From positions 4,082,001-4,146,000 of the forward strand of contig NZ_CP023692.1 of the NCBI RefSeq assembly GCF_008704935.1: DNA of 64,000 nt, given 5' to 3'. Below the pieces are notes generated by a model that was given only the letters and a program-made list of their open reading frames with translations, was not told the origin of the DNA and made no database searches. A program made the translations under genes and the position numbers. This stretch comes from Streptomyces vinaceus (GTDB lineage: Bacteria; Actinomycetota; Actinomycetes; Streptomycetales; Streptomycetaceae). Of this stretch, positions 1 through 7,228 are shown piece after piece. Every line of letters starts with the position of its first letter. The stretch's first letter is position 1.

Positions 1-296
1 GCCACCGAGAAGGCCGTCGAGGCCTGGGCCGCCAGCATCGTGGGGCGCCGGCCGAGGCGGTCGGTCATCACGCCCGCGCCGAGCGAGGAGACGACCCCGC
101 CGAGCCCGTGCAGGGCGACCACGAGTCCCGCGAAGGAGGCCGAATAGCCCCGGTCCACGGTCAGGTACAAGGTCATGAACGTGGCGACGAAAGCCCCGAG
201 CCGGTTCACCAGGGTGCTGGTCCACAGCCACCAGAACTCGCGGGGGAGGCCGGACACGCTCTCGCGTGCCGCCCGTCTGAGACTGGCGACCGACAT
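1..296 (-). CDS. MFS transporter, N-terminal part (runs off the left edge)
   Basis: Reading leftwards from an ATG at 296, the frame stays open to base 1, giving about 98 N-terminal residues. A first membrane helix (LWTSTLVNRLGAFVATFMTL) is followed by a second and by the cytoplasmic loop motif DRLGRR, the classical MFS motif A between helices 2 and 3. This supports a proton-coupled drug or metabolite exporter in the cell membrane; the substrate cannot be told. A G-run just upstream may serve as ribosome binding site. The gene is divergent from gpmA. The C-terminal three quarters lie outside the window. Confidence 0.85.
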   Translation of the reverse strand, partial: MSVASLRRAARESVSGLPREFWWLWTSTLVNRLGAFVATFMTLYLTVDRGYSASFAGLVVALHGLGGVVSSLGAGVMTDRLGRRPTMLAAQASTAFSV

Positions 297-460
297 GATG
301 GATTCCCCCCGGTGGTGTAAGTGTCTCTCCTGCTCACCGCACCCTACGACCGGGAGTCCGCGAAGGCCACCGGATTGACGCGCACCGTCAATCGGCGGCT
401 CCTCGGCGGAGGCGTGGACGCGCGCGCGGGCGCGCCAGCGCGTCCATTAGGCTCGTACGC
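297..460. promoter_or_regulatory. Divergent intergenic region; gpmA leaderless-type promoter
   Basis: The 164 bases separate the MFS gene from gpmA. For gpmA, TAGGCT at 448-453 lies exactly 7 bases before the ATG and there is no Shine-Dalgarno, so transcription probably starts at the A of the start codon. I see no clear operator. Confidence 0.5.
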
Positions 461-1222
461 ATGGCCGACGCACCGTACAAGCTGATCCTCCTCCGCCACG
501 GCGAGAGCGAGTGGAACGCGAAGAACCTGTTCACCGGCTGGGTGGACGTCAATCTCAACGAGAAGGGCGAGAAGGAGGCAGTCCGCGGTGGCGAACTCCT
601 GAAGGACGCCGACCTCCTGCCCGACGTGGTCCACACGTCCCTCCAGAAGCGCGCGATCCGCACCGCCCAGCTCGCGCTGGAGGCCGCCGACCGCCACTGG
701 ATCCCGGTCCACCGCTCCTGGCGCCTGAACGAGCGCCACTACGGTGCGCTCCAGGGCAAGGACAAGGCCCAGACCCTCGCCGAGTTCGGCGAGGAGCAGT
801 TCATGCTGTGGCGCCGCTCGTACGACACCCCGCCTCCGGCCCTTGAGGACGGGACGGAGTTCTCCCAGTCCGAGGACCCGCGCTACTCCACGATCCCGCC
901 GGAGCTGCGCCCGAAGACGGAGTGCCTGAAGGACGTCGTCGTCCGCATGCTCCCGTACTGGTACGACGGCATCGTCCCGGACCTCCTCGCGGGCCGCACG
1001 GTCCTGGTCGCCGCACACGGCAACTCCCTGCGCGCGCTGGTCAAGCACCTGGACGGCATCTCCGACGCCGACATCGCGGGCCTGAACATCCCGACCGGCA
1101 TCCCGCTCGCCTACGAGCTGGACGCCGAGTTCAAGCCCCTCAAGCCGGGCGGCACCTACCTCGACCCGGCCGCCGCGGCCGCCGCCATCGAGGCCGTCAA
1201 GAACCAGGGCAAGAAGAAGTAG
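461..1222 (+). CDS. gpmA: 2,3-bisphosphoglycerate-dependent phosphoglycerate mutase
   Basis: Interconverts 3- and 2-phosphoglycerate in glycolysis and gluconeogenesis in the cytoplasm. The 253-residue protein has the phosphohistidine motif LLRHGESEWN at 10-19 (catalytic His13), the second active-site histidine near 186 in AAHGNSLRAL, and the NERHYG stretch near 90. Length and motifs match the dPGM family; the small insertion near residues 130-150 is normal for it. The ATG at 461 is chosen because TAGGCT sits 7 bases before it with no ribosome binding site, typical of a leaderless mRNA. A hairpin terminator follows at 1234. Confidence 0.97.
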   Translation: MADAPYKLILLRHGESEWNAKNLFTGWVDVNLNEKGEKEAVRGGELLKDADLLPDVVHTSLQKRAIRTAQLALEAADRHWIPVHRSWRLNERHYGALQGKDKAQTLAEFGEEQFMLWRRSYDTPPPALEDGTEFSQSEDPRYSTIPPELRPKTECLKDVVVRMLPYWYDGIVPDLLAGRTVLVAAHGNSLRALVKHLDGISDADIAGLNIPTGIPLAYELDAEFKPLKPGGTYLDPAAAAAAIEAVKNQGKKK

Positions 1223-1233
1223 CCGTTGCGATC

Positions 1234-1276
1234 ATGCCTCCCACCTGCGCTCATGGCGCGAGTGGGAGGCATTTTC
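1234..1276. terminator. Hairpin terminator after gpmA
   Basis: Arms ATGCCTCCCAC (1234-1244) and GTGGGAGGCAT (1262-1272) are perfect complements and are followed by TTTT. It can also serve the small secreted-protein gene converging from the right. Confidence 0.85.
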
Positions 1277-1292
1277 GTGGGTCTTGCGGGGC

Positions 1293-1505
1293 TCAGTCGA
1301 CCGCCTGCCCGTCGTACATGCCGCCCTTGCAGACGTTGTTCGACAGATCGGCCGTTCCGCCGCCCTGCTTGCACTCGGACGGGGTGACGGAGGATGGGGC
1401 GGCCTGGGTGGTGGGGGCGGCGGTAGCGGTGGCTGCGCCCGCGAGGCCGAGCCCGGCGAGGGCTGCCGTGGCGATGACGGCGGCGAATGTTCGTCGAATG
1501 CGCAT
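1293..1505 (-). CDS. Small secreted two-cysteine protein
   Basis: A 70-residue protein of unknown function. Residues 1-30 form a Sec signal peptide: MRIRR, then a hydrophobic Ala/Leu/Gly stretch, then an ATAAP cleavage region. The predicted mature part is about 40 residues with a single cysteine pair, ECKQGGG and NNVCKGGMYDG, that could form one disulfide outside the cell. An AAGGGA ribosome binding site precedes the ATG. I recall similar short exported proteins in streptomycetes but no established role. It is monocistronic between two terminator hairpins. Confidence 0.75.
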   Translation of the reverse strand: MRIRRTFAAVIATAALAGLGLAGAATATAAPTTQAAPSSVTPSECKQGGGTADLSNNVCKGGMYDGQAVD

Positions 1506-1676
1506 GTGGTTTCCCTTTCACGGATTGCCGCGGTTGGGGCACTAGCCAGCCTGATCTTCACCCATGTGGGTGGCACGTCGGGTTGCTCCATTCGGGTGAA
1601 GCCACCGCCGGGCCCGACGGCTGCCTCGGCGTGTTCCGGTAGGCCCGGGACCTCGGCCACGAGGGCCGGCAACGGC
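1506..1676 (-). promoter_or_regulatory. Upstream region of the small secreted-protein gene
   Basis: Gene-free sequence between the start codon at 1505 and the terminator at 1677. Apart from the AAGGGA ribosome binding site next to the ATG I see no convincing promoter or operator. Confidence 0.3.
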
Positions 1677-1720
1677 GAGAGGCCCCCTGCCCGCGGATCT
1701 CCGCGGGCAGGGGGCCTCTC
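1677..1720. terminator. Strong symmetric hairpin terminator
   Basis: A 21-bp perfect inverted repeat (1677-1697 with 1700-1720) around a 2-base centre, with arms containing GGCCCCCTGCCCGCGGA. It lies just downstream of the cysteine-rich peptide gene, transcribed leftwards, and ends its transcript. Confidence 0.85.
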
Positions 1721-1769
1721 CTTGCTCCTGGTGCCGTGACGGCCGGGCCGCCGGGCCGGTTCGGCGGGG

Positions 1770-1922
1770 TCAGCCGCCGCACTGGCACGGCGCGCCGGAC
1801 TGGCAGCCGCAGCCGCAGCCCGAACCGCAGCCGCAGGCCGCGAGCAGCGGGAGCCGCAGCGGTTCGGGCCGCGGCTGTGGCTGCTCGTGCTCCGGTGTGA
1901 TGGGGACGGGGGAATCGGGCAT
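1770..1922 (-). CDS. Cysteine/glycine-rich small peptide beside phoU
   Basis: A 50-residue peptide. The ATG at 1922 is preferred over an upstream in-frame ATG because it has a strong AGGAGG ribosome binding site 4 bases away. Residues 1-28 are Pro/Glu/Arg-rich and contain no cysteine. The last 22 residues carry seven cysteines in C-x-C spacing with Gly between (CGCGSGCGCGC, then CQC). There is no signal peptide. The composition resembles a metal-binding tail or a modified-peptide precursor, but no modifying enzyme gene is nearby, so the function is unknown. A terminator follows, and phoU lies upstream on the same strand. Confidence 0.7.
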   Translation of the reverse strand: MPDSPVPITPEHEQPQPRPEPLRLPLLAACGCGSGCGCGCQSGAPCQCGG

Positions 1923-2022
1923 GGATCCTCCTCGCAGGCGGCGTGCGTGGCGTCGTACTGCCTTCGCCCTCATTCATGCCCAGCCGTACGGGCGCGTCAA
2001 CGGCGCACTGGAGCAGAACGGC

Positions 2023-2700
2023 TCAGACGCCGTCGACCACCGTCGGGGTCTGCAGCTCGTCCGCGTGCTCGCCCGTCACCAGGTAGACCACGCGCTTGGC
2101 CACCGACACCGCGTGGTCCGCGAAGCGCTCGTAGTAGCGGCCCAGCAGGGTCACGTCCACCGCGGTCTCGATGCCGTGCTTCCAGCGGTCGTCCATCAGG
2201 TGCTGGAAGAGCGTGCGGTGCAGCTGGTCCATCTCGTCGTCGTCCTGCTCCAGCTGGAGGGCCAGGTCGACGTCCTTCGTGATGATGACCTCGGCCGCCT
2301 TCGCCATCAGGCGCTGCGCCAGCTGCCCCATCTCCAGGATGGTGGCGTGCAGGTCCCGCGGTACGGCGGTGTCCGGGAAGCGCAGCCGCGCCAGCTTCGC
2401 CACGTGCTGGGCCAGGTCGCCCGAGCGCTCCAGGTCGGCGGACATGCGCAGCGAGGTCACCACGATGCGCAGGTCGGTGGCGACCGGCTGCTGGCGGGCC
2501 AGCAGTGCGATGGCGCGGGCCTCCAGGTCGTGCTGGAGGTCGTCCACCTTCTGGTCGGCGGCGATGACGCTCTCGGCGAGCTTCAGGTCGGCGTCGAGCA
2601 TGGACGTCGTGGCCCGCCCGATCGCGGAACCGACGAGCCGGGCCATCTCGACCAGGCCCTCCCCGATCGAGTCCAGTTCCTCGTGGTACGCGTCGCGCAT
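2023..2700 (-). CDS. phoU: Phosphate-specific transport system accessory protein PhoU
   Basis: A cytoplasmic negative regulator that links phosphate supply to the PhoR kinase. The 225-residue protein consists of two three-helix PhoU repeats. MRDAYHEELDSI is the typical start, and the E/D-rich metal-binding helices appear as SADLERSGDLAQHV near 90-105 and YERFADHAVSVAKRV near 190-205. The ATG at 2700 follows GAGAGGGA. It is divergent from phoR-phoP, the standard Streptomyces arrangement, and probably shares the PHO box in the intergenic region. Confidence 0.96.
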   Translation of the reverse strand: MRDAYHEELDSIGEGLVEMARLVGSAIGRATTSMLDADLKLAESVIAADQKVDDLQHDLEARAIALLARQQPVATDLRIVVTSLRMSADLERSGDLAQHVAKLARLRFPDTAVPRDLHATILEMGQLAQRLMAKAAEVIITKDVDLALQLEQDDDEMDQLHRTLFQHLMDDRWKHGIETAVDVTLLGRYYERFADHAVSVAKRVVYLVTGEHADELQTPTVVDGV

Positions 2701-2810
2701 GGGTTGTCCCTCTCTTGCCTACTGCCTCTGCTGCCCGTGTGGGACGGGCCGGGGCGGCCTCGTGCCCCCACGTTGACACGGTGGGGCGCAAACGCGTCCG
2801 ACTCCGGCAT

Positions 2811-2843
2811 CACAAGTGAATCAACCCCGTCGCCACGGTGAAC
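2811..2843 (-). promoter_or_regulatory. Candidate PHO box (PhoP operator) between phoU and phoR
   Basis: On the minus strand GTTCACC starts at 2843 and ATTCACT at 2821, exactly 22 bases (two 11-base steps) apart, with a degenerate unit between. Streptomyces PhoP binds 11-base direct repeats of the type GTTCACC. The site lies between the divergent phoU and phoR genes, so it could autoregulate both. Confidence 0.6.
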
Positions 2844-2916
2844 TCTGGGCGACGAGTGTTCGAGGTGCCACCCGAACGGCTGTGGAAGTGCCGTCGGGCC
2901 TGCTTAACCTTGAGGC

Positions 2917-4143
2917 ATGGACGTGAACGCGGCGGTCGCCGCAGCTGCAGCGATCGCCGGTCTTTGCACCGGTGTGATCGCGATGCTGGCGTTCCGCTGG
3001 AGCGAGCGCGACCAAGCCCGCCCCACCCGGAGCTCCATGCGCCCCGACATCAACGCGGTGCTCCCGCCCGGCGTGGACACCGTCCTCTCCGTGCTCCGCT
3101 CCTCCGCCGTCGTGCTCGACGAGGGCGACGCGGTGGTCAAGGCCAGCTCGGCGGCGTACGCCCTCGGACTGGTGCGCGGCGGCAAACTGGCCGTCGAGCC
3201 CATGCTCCACATGGCCCGCGACACCCGCCGGGACGGGGAGATACGCCAGGTCGAGCTCGACCTGCCCCGGCGCGGCACCGGCCGCGGCGAGGCCCTCGCG
3301 GTCTCGGCGCGCGTCGCACCGCTCGGCTCGCGCCTGGTCCTGCTGCTGGTCGAGGACCTCACCGAGGCCCGTCGCATCGAGGCCGTACGGCGCGACTTCG
3401 TCGCGAACGTGTCGCACGAGCTGAAGACGCCGGTCGGCGCCATCTCCCTGCTGTCCGAGGCCGTCATGGACGCCGCGGACGACCCCGAGGCGGTCAGCCG
3501 CTTCGCCGGCCGCATGCAGATCGAGGCCACCCGCCTGATCAACCTCGTACAGGAGCTCATCGACCTCTCCCGGGTGCAGAACGACGACCCGCTGGAGGAC
3601 GCGGAGCCCGTACGGGTGGACACGCTCGTGGCCGAGGCCATCGACCGCTGCCGCCACACGGCGTCCTCCAAGCAGATCACCATGGCCGCGGGCGGCACCG
3701 CCGACCTGCGCGTCTGGGGCAACCGCGGCCAGCTCGCGGCGGCCCTCGGGAACCTGGTCGAGAACGCCGTCAACTACAGCCCCGCCCGCACCCGCGTCGG
3801 CATAGCCGGACGCAGGGTCGCGGCACCCGGGGGAGACTTGATCGAGATCGCCGTGACCGACCAGGGCATCGGCATCCCGGAAAAGGACCGCGAGCGCATC
3901 TTCGAGCGCTTCTACCGCGTGGACCCGGCCCGCTCCCGTGCCACGGGAGGAACCGGCCTCGGCCTTGCGATCGTGAAGCACGTAGCGGCCTCACACGGCG
4001 GGGAGGTGTCCGTATGGAGCTCCGAGGGTCAGGGCTCCACGTTCACCCTGCGCCTGCCGGAAGCAGCCGCTCCGGCACCCGCACCCGCGGCCGCCCCGGC
4101 CGCGGAGCCCGCCCCCGCATCAAGCCACCCCACCCCTGCCTGA
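2917..4143 (+). CDS. phoR: Phosphate-sensing histidine kinase PhoR (SenX3 type)
   Basis: Membrane kinase that phosphorylates PhoP when phosphate is low. Residues 7-28 form one membrane helix, followed by a PAS-like segment. The H-box NVSHELKTPVG has the phospho-acceptor His167, the N-box GNLVENAVNYS is near 280, and the glycine-rich ATP lid DQGIGIPEKDRERIF and GTGLGLAIVKH occupy about 310-355. The tail after 380 is Ala/Pro-rich and low complexity. TAACCT ends 6 bases before the ATG, so the mRNA may be leaderless; GTG at 2923 is an alternative start. phoP follows after 52 bases. Confidence 0.95.
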   Translation: MDVNAAVAAAAAIAGLCTGVIAMLAFRWSERDQARPTRSSMRPDINAVLPPGVDTVLSVLRSSAVVLDEGDAVVKASSAAYALGLVRGGKLAVEPMLHMARDTRRDGEIRQVELDLPRRGTGRGEALAVSARVAPLGSRLVLLLVEDLTEARRIEAVRRDFVANVSHELKTPVGAISLLSEAVMDAADDPEAVSRFAGRMQIEATRLINLVQELIDLSRVQNDDPLEDAEPVRVDTLVAEAIDRCRHTASSKQITMAAGGTADLRVWGNRGQLAAALGNLVENAVNYSPARTRVGIAGRRVAAPGGDLIEIAVTDQGIGIPEKDRERIFERFYRVDPARSRATGGTGLGLAIVKHVAASHGGEVSVWSSEGQGSTFTLRLPEAAAPAPAPAAAPAAEPAPASSHPTPA

Positions 4144-4195
4144 ACCACGCGCCCCAAAGAACCACGCCAGCCATTCCTGCCCCGGAGGTCCTTCC

Positions 4196-4876
4196 GTGAC
4201 CCGAGTGCTCGTCGTCGAGGATGAGGAATCCTTCAGCGACGCCCTGTCCTACATGCTCCGCAAGGAGGGCTTCGAGGTCGCCATCGCCGCGACCGGGCCC
4301 GACGGGCTCGACGAGTTCGAGCGCAACGGCGCCGACCTCGTCCTCCTCGACCTGATGCTGCCCGGCCTGCCCGGCACGGAGGTCTGCCGGCAGCTGCGCG
4401 GCCGCTCCAACGTGCCCGTCATCATGGTGACGGCCAAGGACAGCGAGATCGACAAGGTCGTCGGGCTGGAGATAGGAGCCGACGACTACGTCACCAAGCC
4501 CTTCTCCTCGCGGGAGCTGGTCGCCCGCATCCGCGCGGTCCTGCGCCGCCGCGGCGAGCCGGAGGAGGTCACGCCGGCCGCGCTGGAGGCCGGCCCCGTA
4601 CGGATGGACGTCGACCGCCACGTGGTCACCGTCGCCGGCGCCAAGGTGGACCTCCCGCTGAAGGAGTTCGACCTGCTGGAGATGCTGCTGCGCAACGCGG
4701 GCCGCGTGCTGACGCGCATGCAGCTGATCGACCGGGTCTGGGGCGCCGACTACGTCGGCGACACCAAGACCCTGGACGTCCACGTCAAGCGCCTGCGCGC
4801 CAAGATCGAGCCGGACCCGGGTGCCCCGCGCTACCTGGTCACGGTCCGCGGCCTGGGCTACAAGTTCGAGCCGTAA
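4196..4876 (+). CDS. phoP: Phosphate response regulator PhoP
   Basis: OmpR-family regulator that controls phosphate scavenging and, in streptomycetes, antibiotic production. The 226 residues form an N-terminal receiver with phospho-acceptor Asp52 (LLDLMLPGLPG) and Lys in VTKPF near 101, and a C-terminal winged helix ending RYLVTVRGLGYKFEP, the usual wing of the family. The start is GTG at 4196 behind CGGAGG. It is co-transcribed with phoR. The last 78 bases, including the stop codon, recur almost perfectly at 4995-5072 (see findings). Confidence 0.96.
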   Translation: MTRVLVVEDEESFSDALSYMLRKEGFEVAIAATGPDGLDEFERNGADLVLLDLMLPGLPGTEVCRQLRGRSNVPVIMVTAKDSEIDKVVGLEIGADDYVTKPFSSRELVARIRAVLRRRGEPEEVTPAALEAGPVRMDVDRHVVTVAGAKVDLPLKEFDLLEMLLRNAGRVLTRMQLIDRVWGADYVGDTKTLDVHVKRLRAKIEPDPGAPRYLVTVRGLGYKFEP

Positions 4877-5072
4877 GCCGCGGGCGTCGGCGCAGTGCTC
4901 CCGACCGGCCACGGCCGGTCGGAGGCCGGCCCAGGGGCCCGAAGCCCGGGAGGCCCTCCAGGGCCGAGCGGCGCGAGGGGCGCACGTGGGAGGGGATCGA
5001 GCCGGACCCGGGCGCCCCGCGCTACCTGGTCACGGTCCGCGGCCTGGGCTACAAATTCGAGCCGTAAGCCGC
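4804..5072 (+). repeat. Partial duplication of the phoP 3' end (78 bp, period 191)
   Basis: Bases 4804-4881 and 4995-5072 match at 76 of 78 positions. The segment encodes the last 24 residues of PhoP plus the stop codon. Both differences (GGT to GGC, AAG to AAA) are silent in the phoP frame. The 113 bases between the copies are unrelated and very GC-rich. The second copy has no start codon and cannot be expressed on its own. Confidence 0.95.
4901..4922. terminator. Hairpin after phoP
   Basis: CCGACCGGCC (4901-4910) pairs perfectly with GGCCGGTCGG (4913-4922) 24 bases after the phoP stop codon. There is no T-tract, so termination is plausible but not certain. Confidence 0.5.
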
Positions 5073-5102
5073 CGTGACGCGCCCCGCCTGACGTAGGCGG
5101 GT

Positions 5103-5144
5103 GTACGAAAGGGCCCCGGCCGCTGCTGCGGACGGGGCCCTTCG
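5103..5144. terminator. Bidirectional hairpin between phoP and the lipoprotein gene
   Basis: GTACGAAAGGGCCCC pairs with GGGGCCCTTCGTAC with one bulged A, around a short loop. It lies between convergent genes and fits a shared terminator. Confidence 0.75.
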
Positions 5145-5161
5145 TACGTTGCGGCGCGGGC

Positions 5162-5818
5162 TCAGTGGCCGGCGCTGGGCGAGGGGGAGCCCGACGGGGA
5201 GCCCGAAGCGGAGCCCGAGGGGGTCGTGGCCGGGGAGCCGGACGGGCTGCCCGAGGGGGTGCCGGAGGGGCTGCCCGACGGCGTGGCGCCGGGGGCGGCC
5301 ACCGGGGCCTCGGTCGGGCCGAAGCCGGCGTACATGCCGGTGCCCGGGACGACGAAGGCGGCGATCTCCACGTCACCCGCGTTGCTCAGCTGGAACACGA
5401 GCGGCTGCGCGTTGCCCTTCTGCACGGCCTCGCCGCCCTCGATCACGGCGGAGGCGTTGCCCTTGCCGCCCAGGACGATCGAGCCGCCGGCCGGCACGGT
5501 GACCTTGGAAGCGCCCTCGGCGGGCTTCAGGGTGACCTTGGCGCCCTTGCCACCCACGAGGGTGATGGCGTCAAGGGTCTGCGGCTTGATGCCGGTGTTG
5601 AAGAGCGTCGCGGAGACGGCGGCCGGGCCCTTCTCCTTCTCGCCCTGAGTGATCACCAGAGCGTTCTGGATCTTGATGTTGCCCTTGGTGACGGCGGCGT
5701 TGTCCGGCTTGATCTGGAGCGTTTCCGCGTGGTTGCCTGCACCGCAAGCGGCCAGCGAGGCGATCGAGAACACGATGGCGGTGGCGGCGAGGGCGCCGCG
5801 TCGAAGGCTGCGGCTCAC
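5162..5818 (-). CDS. DUF461-type lipoprotein with Gly/Ser/Pro repeat tail
   Basis: A 218-residue exported protein with a lipoprotein signal peptide (lipobox ASLAAC, Cys25), so it should be anchored on the outer face of the membrane. Residues about 30-165 form a beta-rich domain (IQNALVITQGEKEKGPAAV and LFNTGIKPQTL) that resembles the DUF461/PCuAC copper-chaperone fold, though the Met/His copper ligands are not obvious. The last 50 residues are GSPSG/TPSGSP repeats, a flexible wall-spanning tail. The start is GTG at 5818 behind GGAGA. I recall a lipoprotein at this place beside phoP in other streptomycetes. Function unknown. Confidence 0.75.
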   Translation of the reverse strand: MSRSLRRGALAATAIVFSIASLAACGAGNHAETLQIKPDNAAVTKGNIKIQNALVITQGEKEKGPAAVSATLFNTGIKPQTLDAITLVGGKGAKVTLKPAEGASKVTVPAGGSIVLGGKGNASAVIEGGEAVQKGNAQPLVFQLSNAGDVEIAAFVVPGTGMYAGFGPTEAPVAAPGATPSGSPSGTPSGSPSGSPATTPSGSASGSPSGSPSPSAGH

Positions 5819-6490
5819 GGCGGCGGCATCTCCTTGGACGTACGGAACGGAAGGGTGGGCAGTCTCGGAGCGGCCGAGGTAAAGCCGCCCTAAGGGTGTG
5901 TCAGCGCGCTTAGGTTACCGAGCCGCCGCCCCGCCCCCGCACCCGACCCTCCGCAGCGCACGGGCCACCCTGGCCCGGCCCCGCGATCTTGCATTCGGCC
6001 CGACCTTCGCCCGACCTTCGCCCCGACCTCCGGCCCGGCCTTCGGCGTGCGCTTCGGCCCGCCCTTCCGCTCCGGACTTCCCGCGCCGTTCATCCGCCGA
6101 TCATGTGCCGCCCGCATATCGCCCGCACGGTGCCCGGTGATCAATTCCGGGATTCCTTCGAACGCCCCTCCGTGATCAATTCCGGATTGGGCCTGAACCG
6201 CTCCGTACGAGTGGTCGCCAGTCGAACGGAGTAGTTCGGTTTCCCGGCTTCGAAACCGGCAAAACGGGACGTACATCACACCTCTGCGGCCGGTGGCCGG
6301 GTGTAGCTTGGCCGTTTCGCCCGGTCCGCACAGCACCTCCGACCTGCGAATACCCCCCTCCGGAACCCCTTCGCAGCACGATCCCGGCGTTGTTGTCAAG
6401 CCCTGAGATGGGCCCTGACCTGCGAAAACGCCATTCATAACAGTCGGTTCTCGTGTTACCCTGGATAGCCACGGAAGGGGTACCTGTCAC
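5819..6490. other. 672-bp gene-free region upstream of carD
   Basis: No credible gene: open frames here lack codon bias and domains. The left part holds an irregular CGACCTTCGCCC-like repetition (about 5990-6080). GTGATCAATTCCGG occurs at 6137-6150 and again at 6172-6185. The 400 bases before carD are less GC-rich than the surroundings. A weak carD promoter, TTCATA - 17 bases - TACCCT, ends about 30 bases before the start codon. Confidence 0.5.
6137..6185. repeat. Direct repeat GTGATCAATTCCGG upstream of carD
   Basis: Two identical 14-base copies start 35 bases apart. Each is followed by a close match (GATT versus ATT). They lie about 305-355 bases before the carD start in unusually AT-rich sequence and may be regulator-binding sites. 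Confidence 0.6.
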
Positions 6491-6973
6491 ATGACGTTCA
6501 AGGTTGGCGACACCGTGGTCTATCCCCATCACGGGGCCGCGCTGATCGAGGCCATCGAAACTCGCCAGATCAAAGGCGTGGACAAGACCTACTTGGTGCT
6601 CAAGGTCGCCCAGGGCGACCTGACGGTTCGTGTGCCTGCGGACAATGCGGAGTTCGTCGGCGTTCGCGACGTAGTCGGCCAGGACGGGCTGGACCGGGTC
6701 TTCGAGGTGCTTCGTGCACCGTATGCCGAAGAGCCGACGAACTGGTCCCGGCGCTACAAGGCAAATCTGGAGAAGCTCGCTTCTGGCGATGTCATCAAGG
6801 TCGCCGAAGTGGTGCGTGACCTGTGGCGTCGTGAGCGTGAGCGCGGGCTTTCCGCGGGCGAGAAGCGCATGCTCGCGAAGGCGCGCCAGATCCTGGTGAG
6901 CGAGCTCGCGCTCGCTGAGAACACCAACGAGGACAAGGCCGAGGCCCTCCTCGACGAGGTTCTCGCGTCCTGA
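6491..6973 (+). CDS. carD: RNA polymerase-binding transcription factor CarD
   Basis: Global regulator that binds the RNA polymerase beta subunit and stabilises open complexes, notably at rRNA promoters. The 160-residue protein starts with the CarD/TRCF interaction domain (MTFKVGDTVVYPHHGAALIE), followed from about residue 65 by the helical DNA-interacting domain (NWSRRYKANLEKLASGDV, RDLWRRERERGLSAGEK). Length and order match actinobacterial CarD. GGAAGGGG precedes the ATG. It lies upstream of ispD-ispF, as in other actinobacteria. Confidence 0.96.
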   Translation: MTFKVGDTVVYPHHGAALIEAIETRQIKGVDKTYLVLKVAQGDLTVRVPADNAEFVGVRDVVGQDGLDRVFEVLRAPYAEEPTNWSRRYKANLEKLASGDVIKVAEVVRDLWRRERERGLSAGEKRMLAKARQILVSELALAENTNEDKAEALLDEVLAS

Positions 6974-7015
6974 CGCGAAAGCTTCACACAGTTGTGCCGC
7001 GGTGCCCGATGACTG

Positions 7016-7037
7016 GCCCTCTCCTCCACGAGAGGGC
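7016..7037. terminator. Small hairpin after carD
   Basis: GCCCTCTC (7016-7023) pairs with GAGAGGGC (7030-7037). No T-tract follows, so it is a weak terminator candidate in the 255-base gap before ispD; I see nothing else definite in that gap. Confidence 0.4.
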
Positions 7038-7228
7038 TGTTGCCGGGCGCTGCGGCATGTCTGTACCCACACCTTGCTGCACTTTTTCCCACCGGCGTGC
7101 CGGGTCCTGAAGCCTGCCCGACCAGCCTGCTCGACCGGTCGTCACGGAAAGGGCGAGGGCGTCGCACCCGGCACCCTTCAGGCCATACCCATGTCGGCCG
7201 AAGTCACAAACCTGGCTCGGAGCTACTG

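Noticed and set aside
4995..5072. Second copy of the phoP 3' end as a separate gene or pseudogene
   Set aside because: It has no start, promoter or upstream phoP-like sequence. It is listed as a repeat and a finding rather than a gene.
5890..6438. 182-codon minus-strand frame in the carD upstream region
   Set aside because: No recognisable domain, no ribosome binding site and no third-position GC bias; treated as non-coding.
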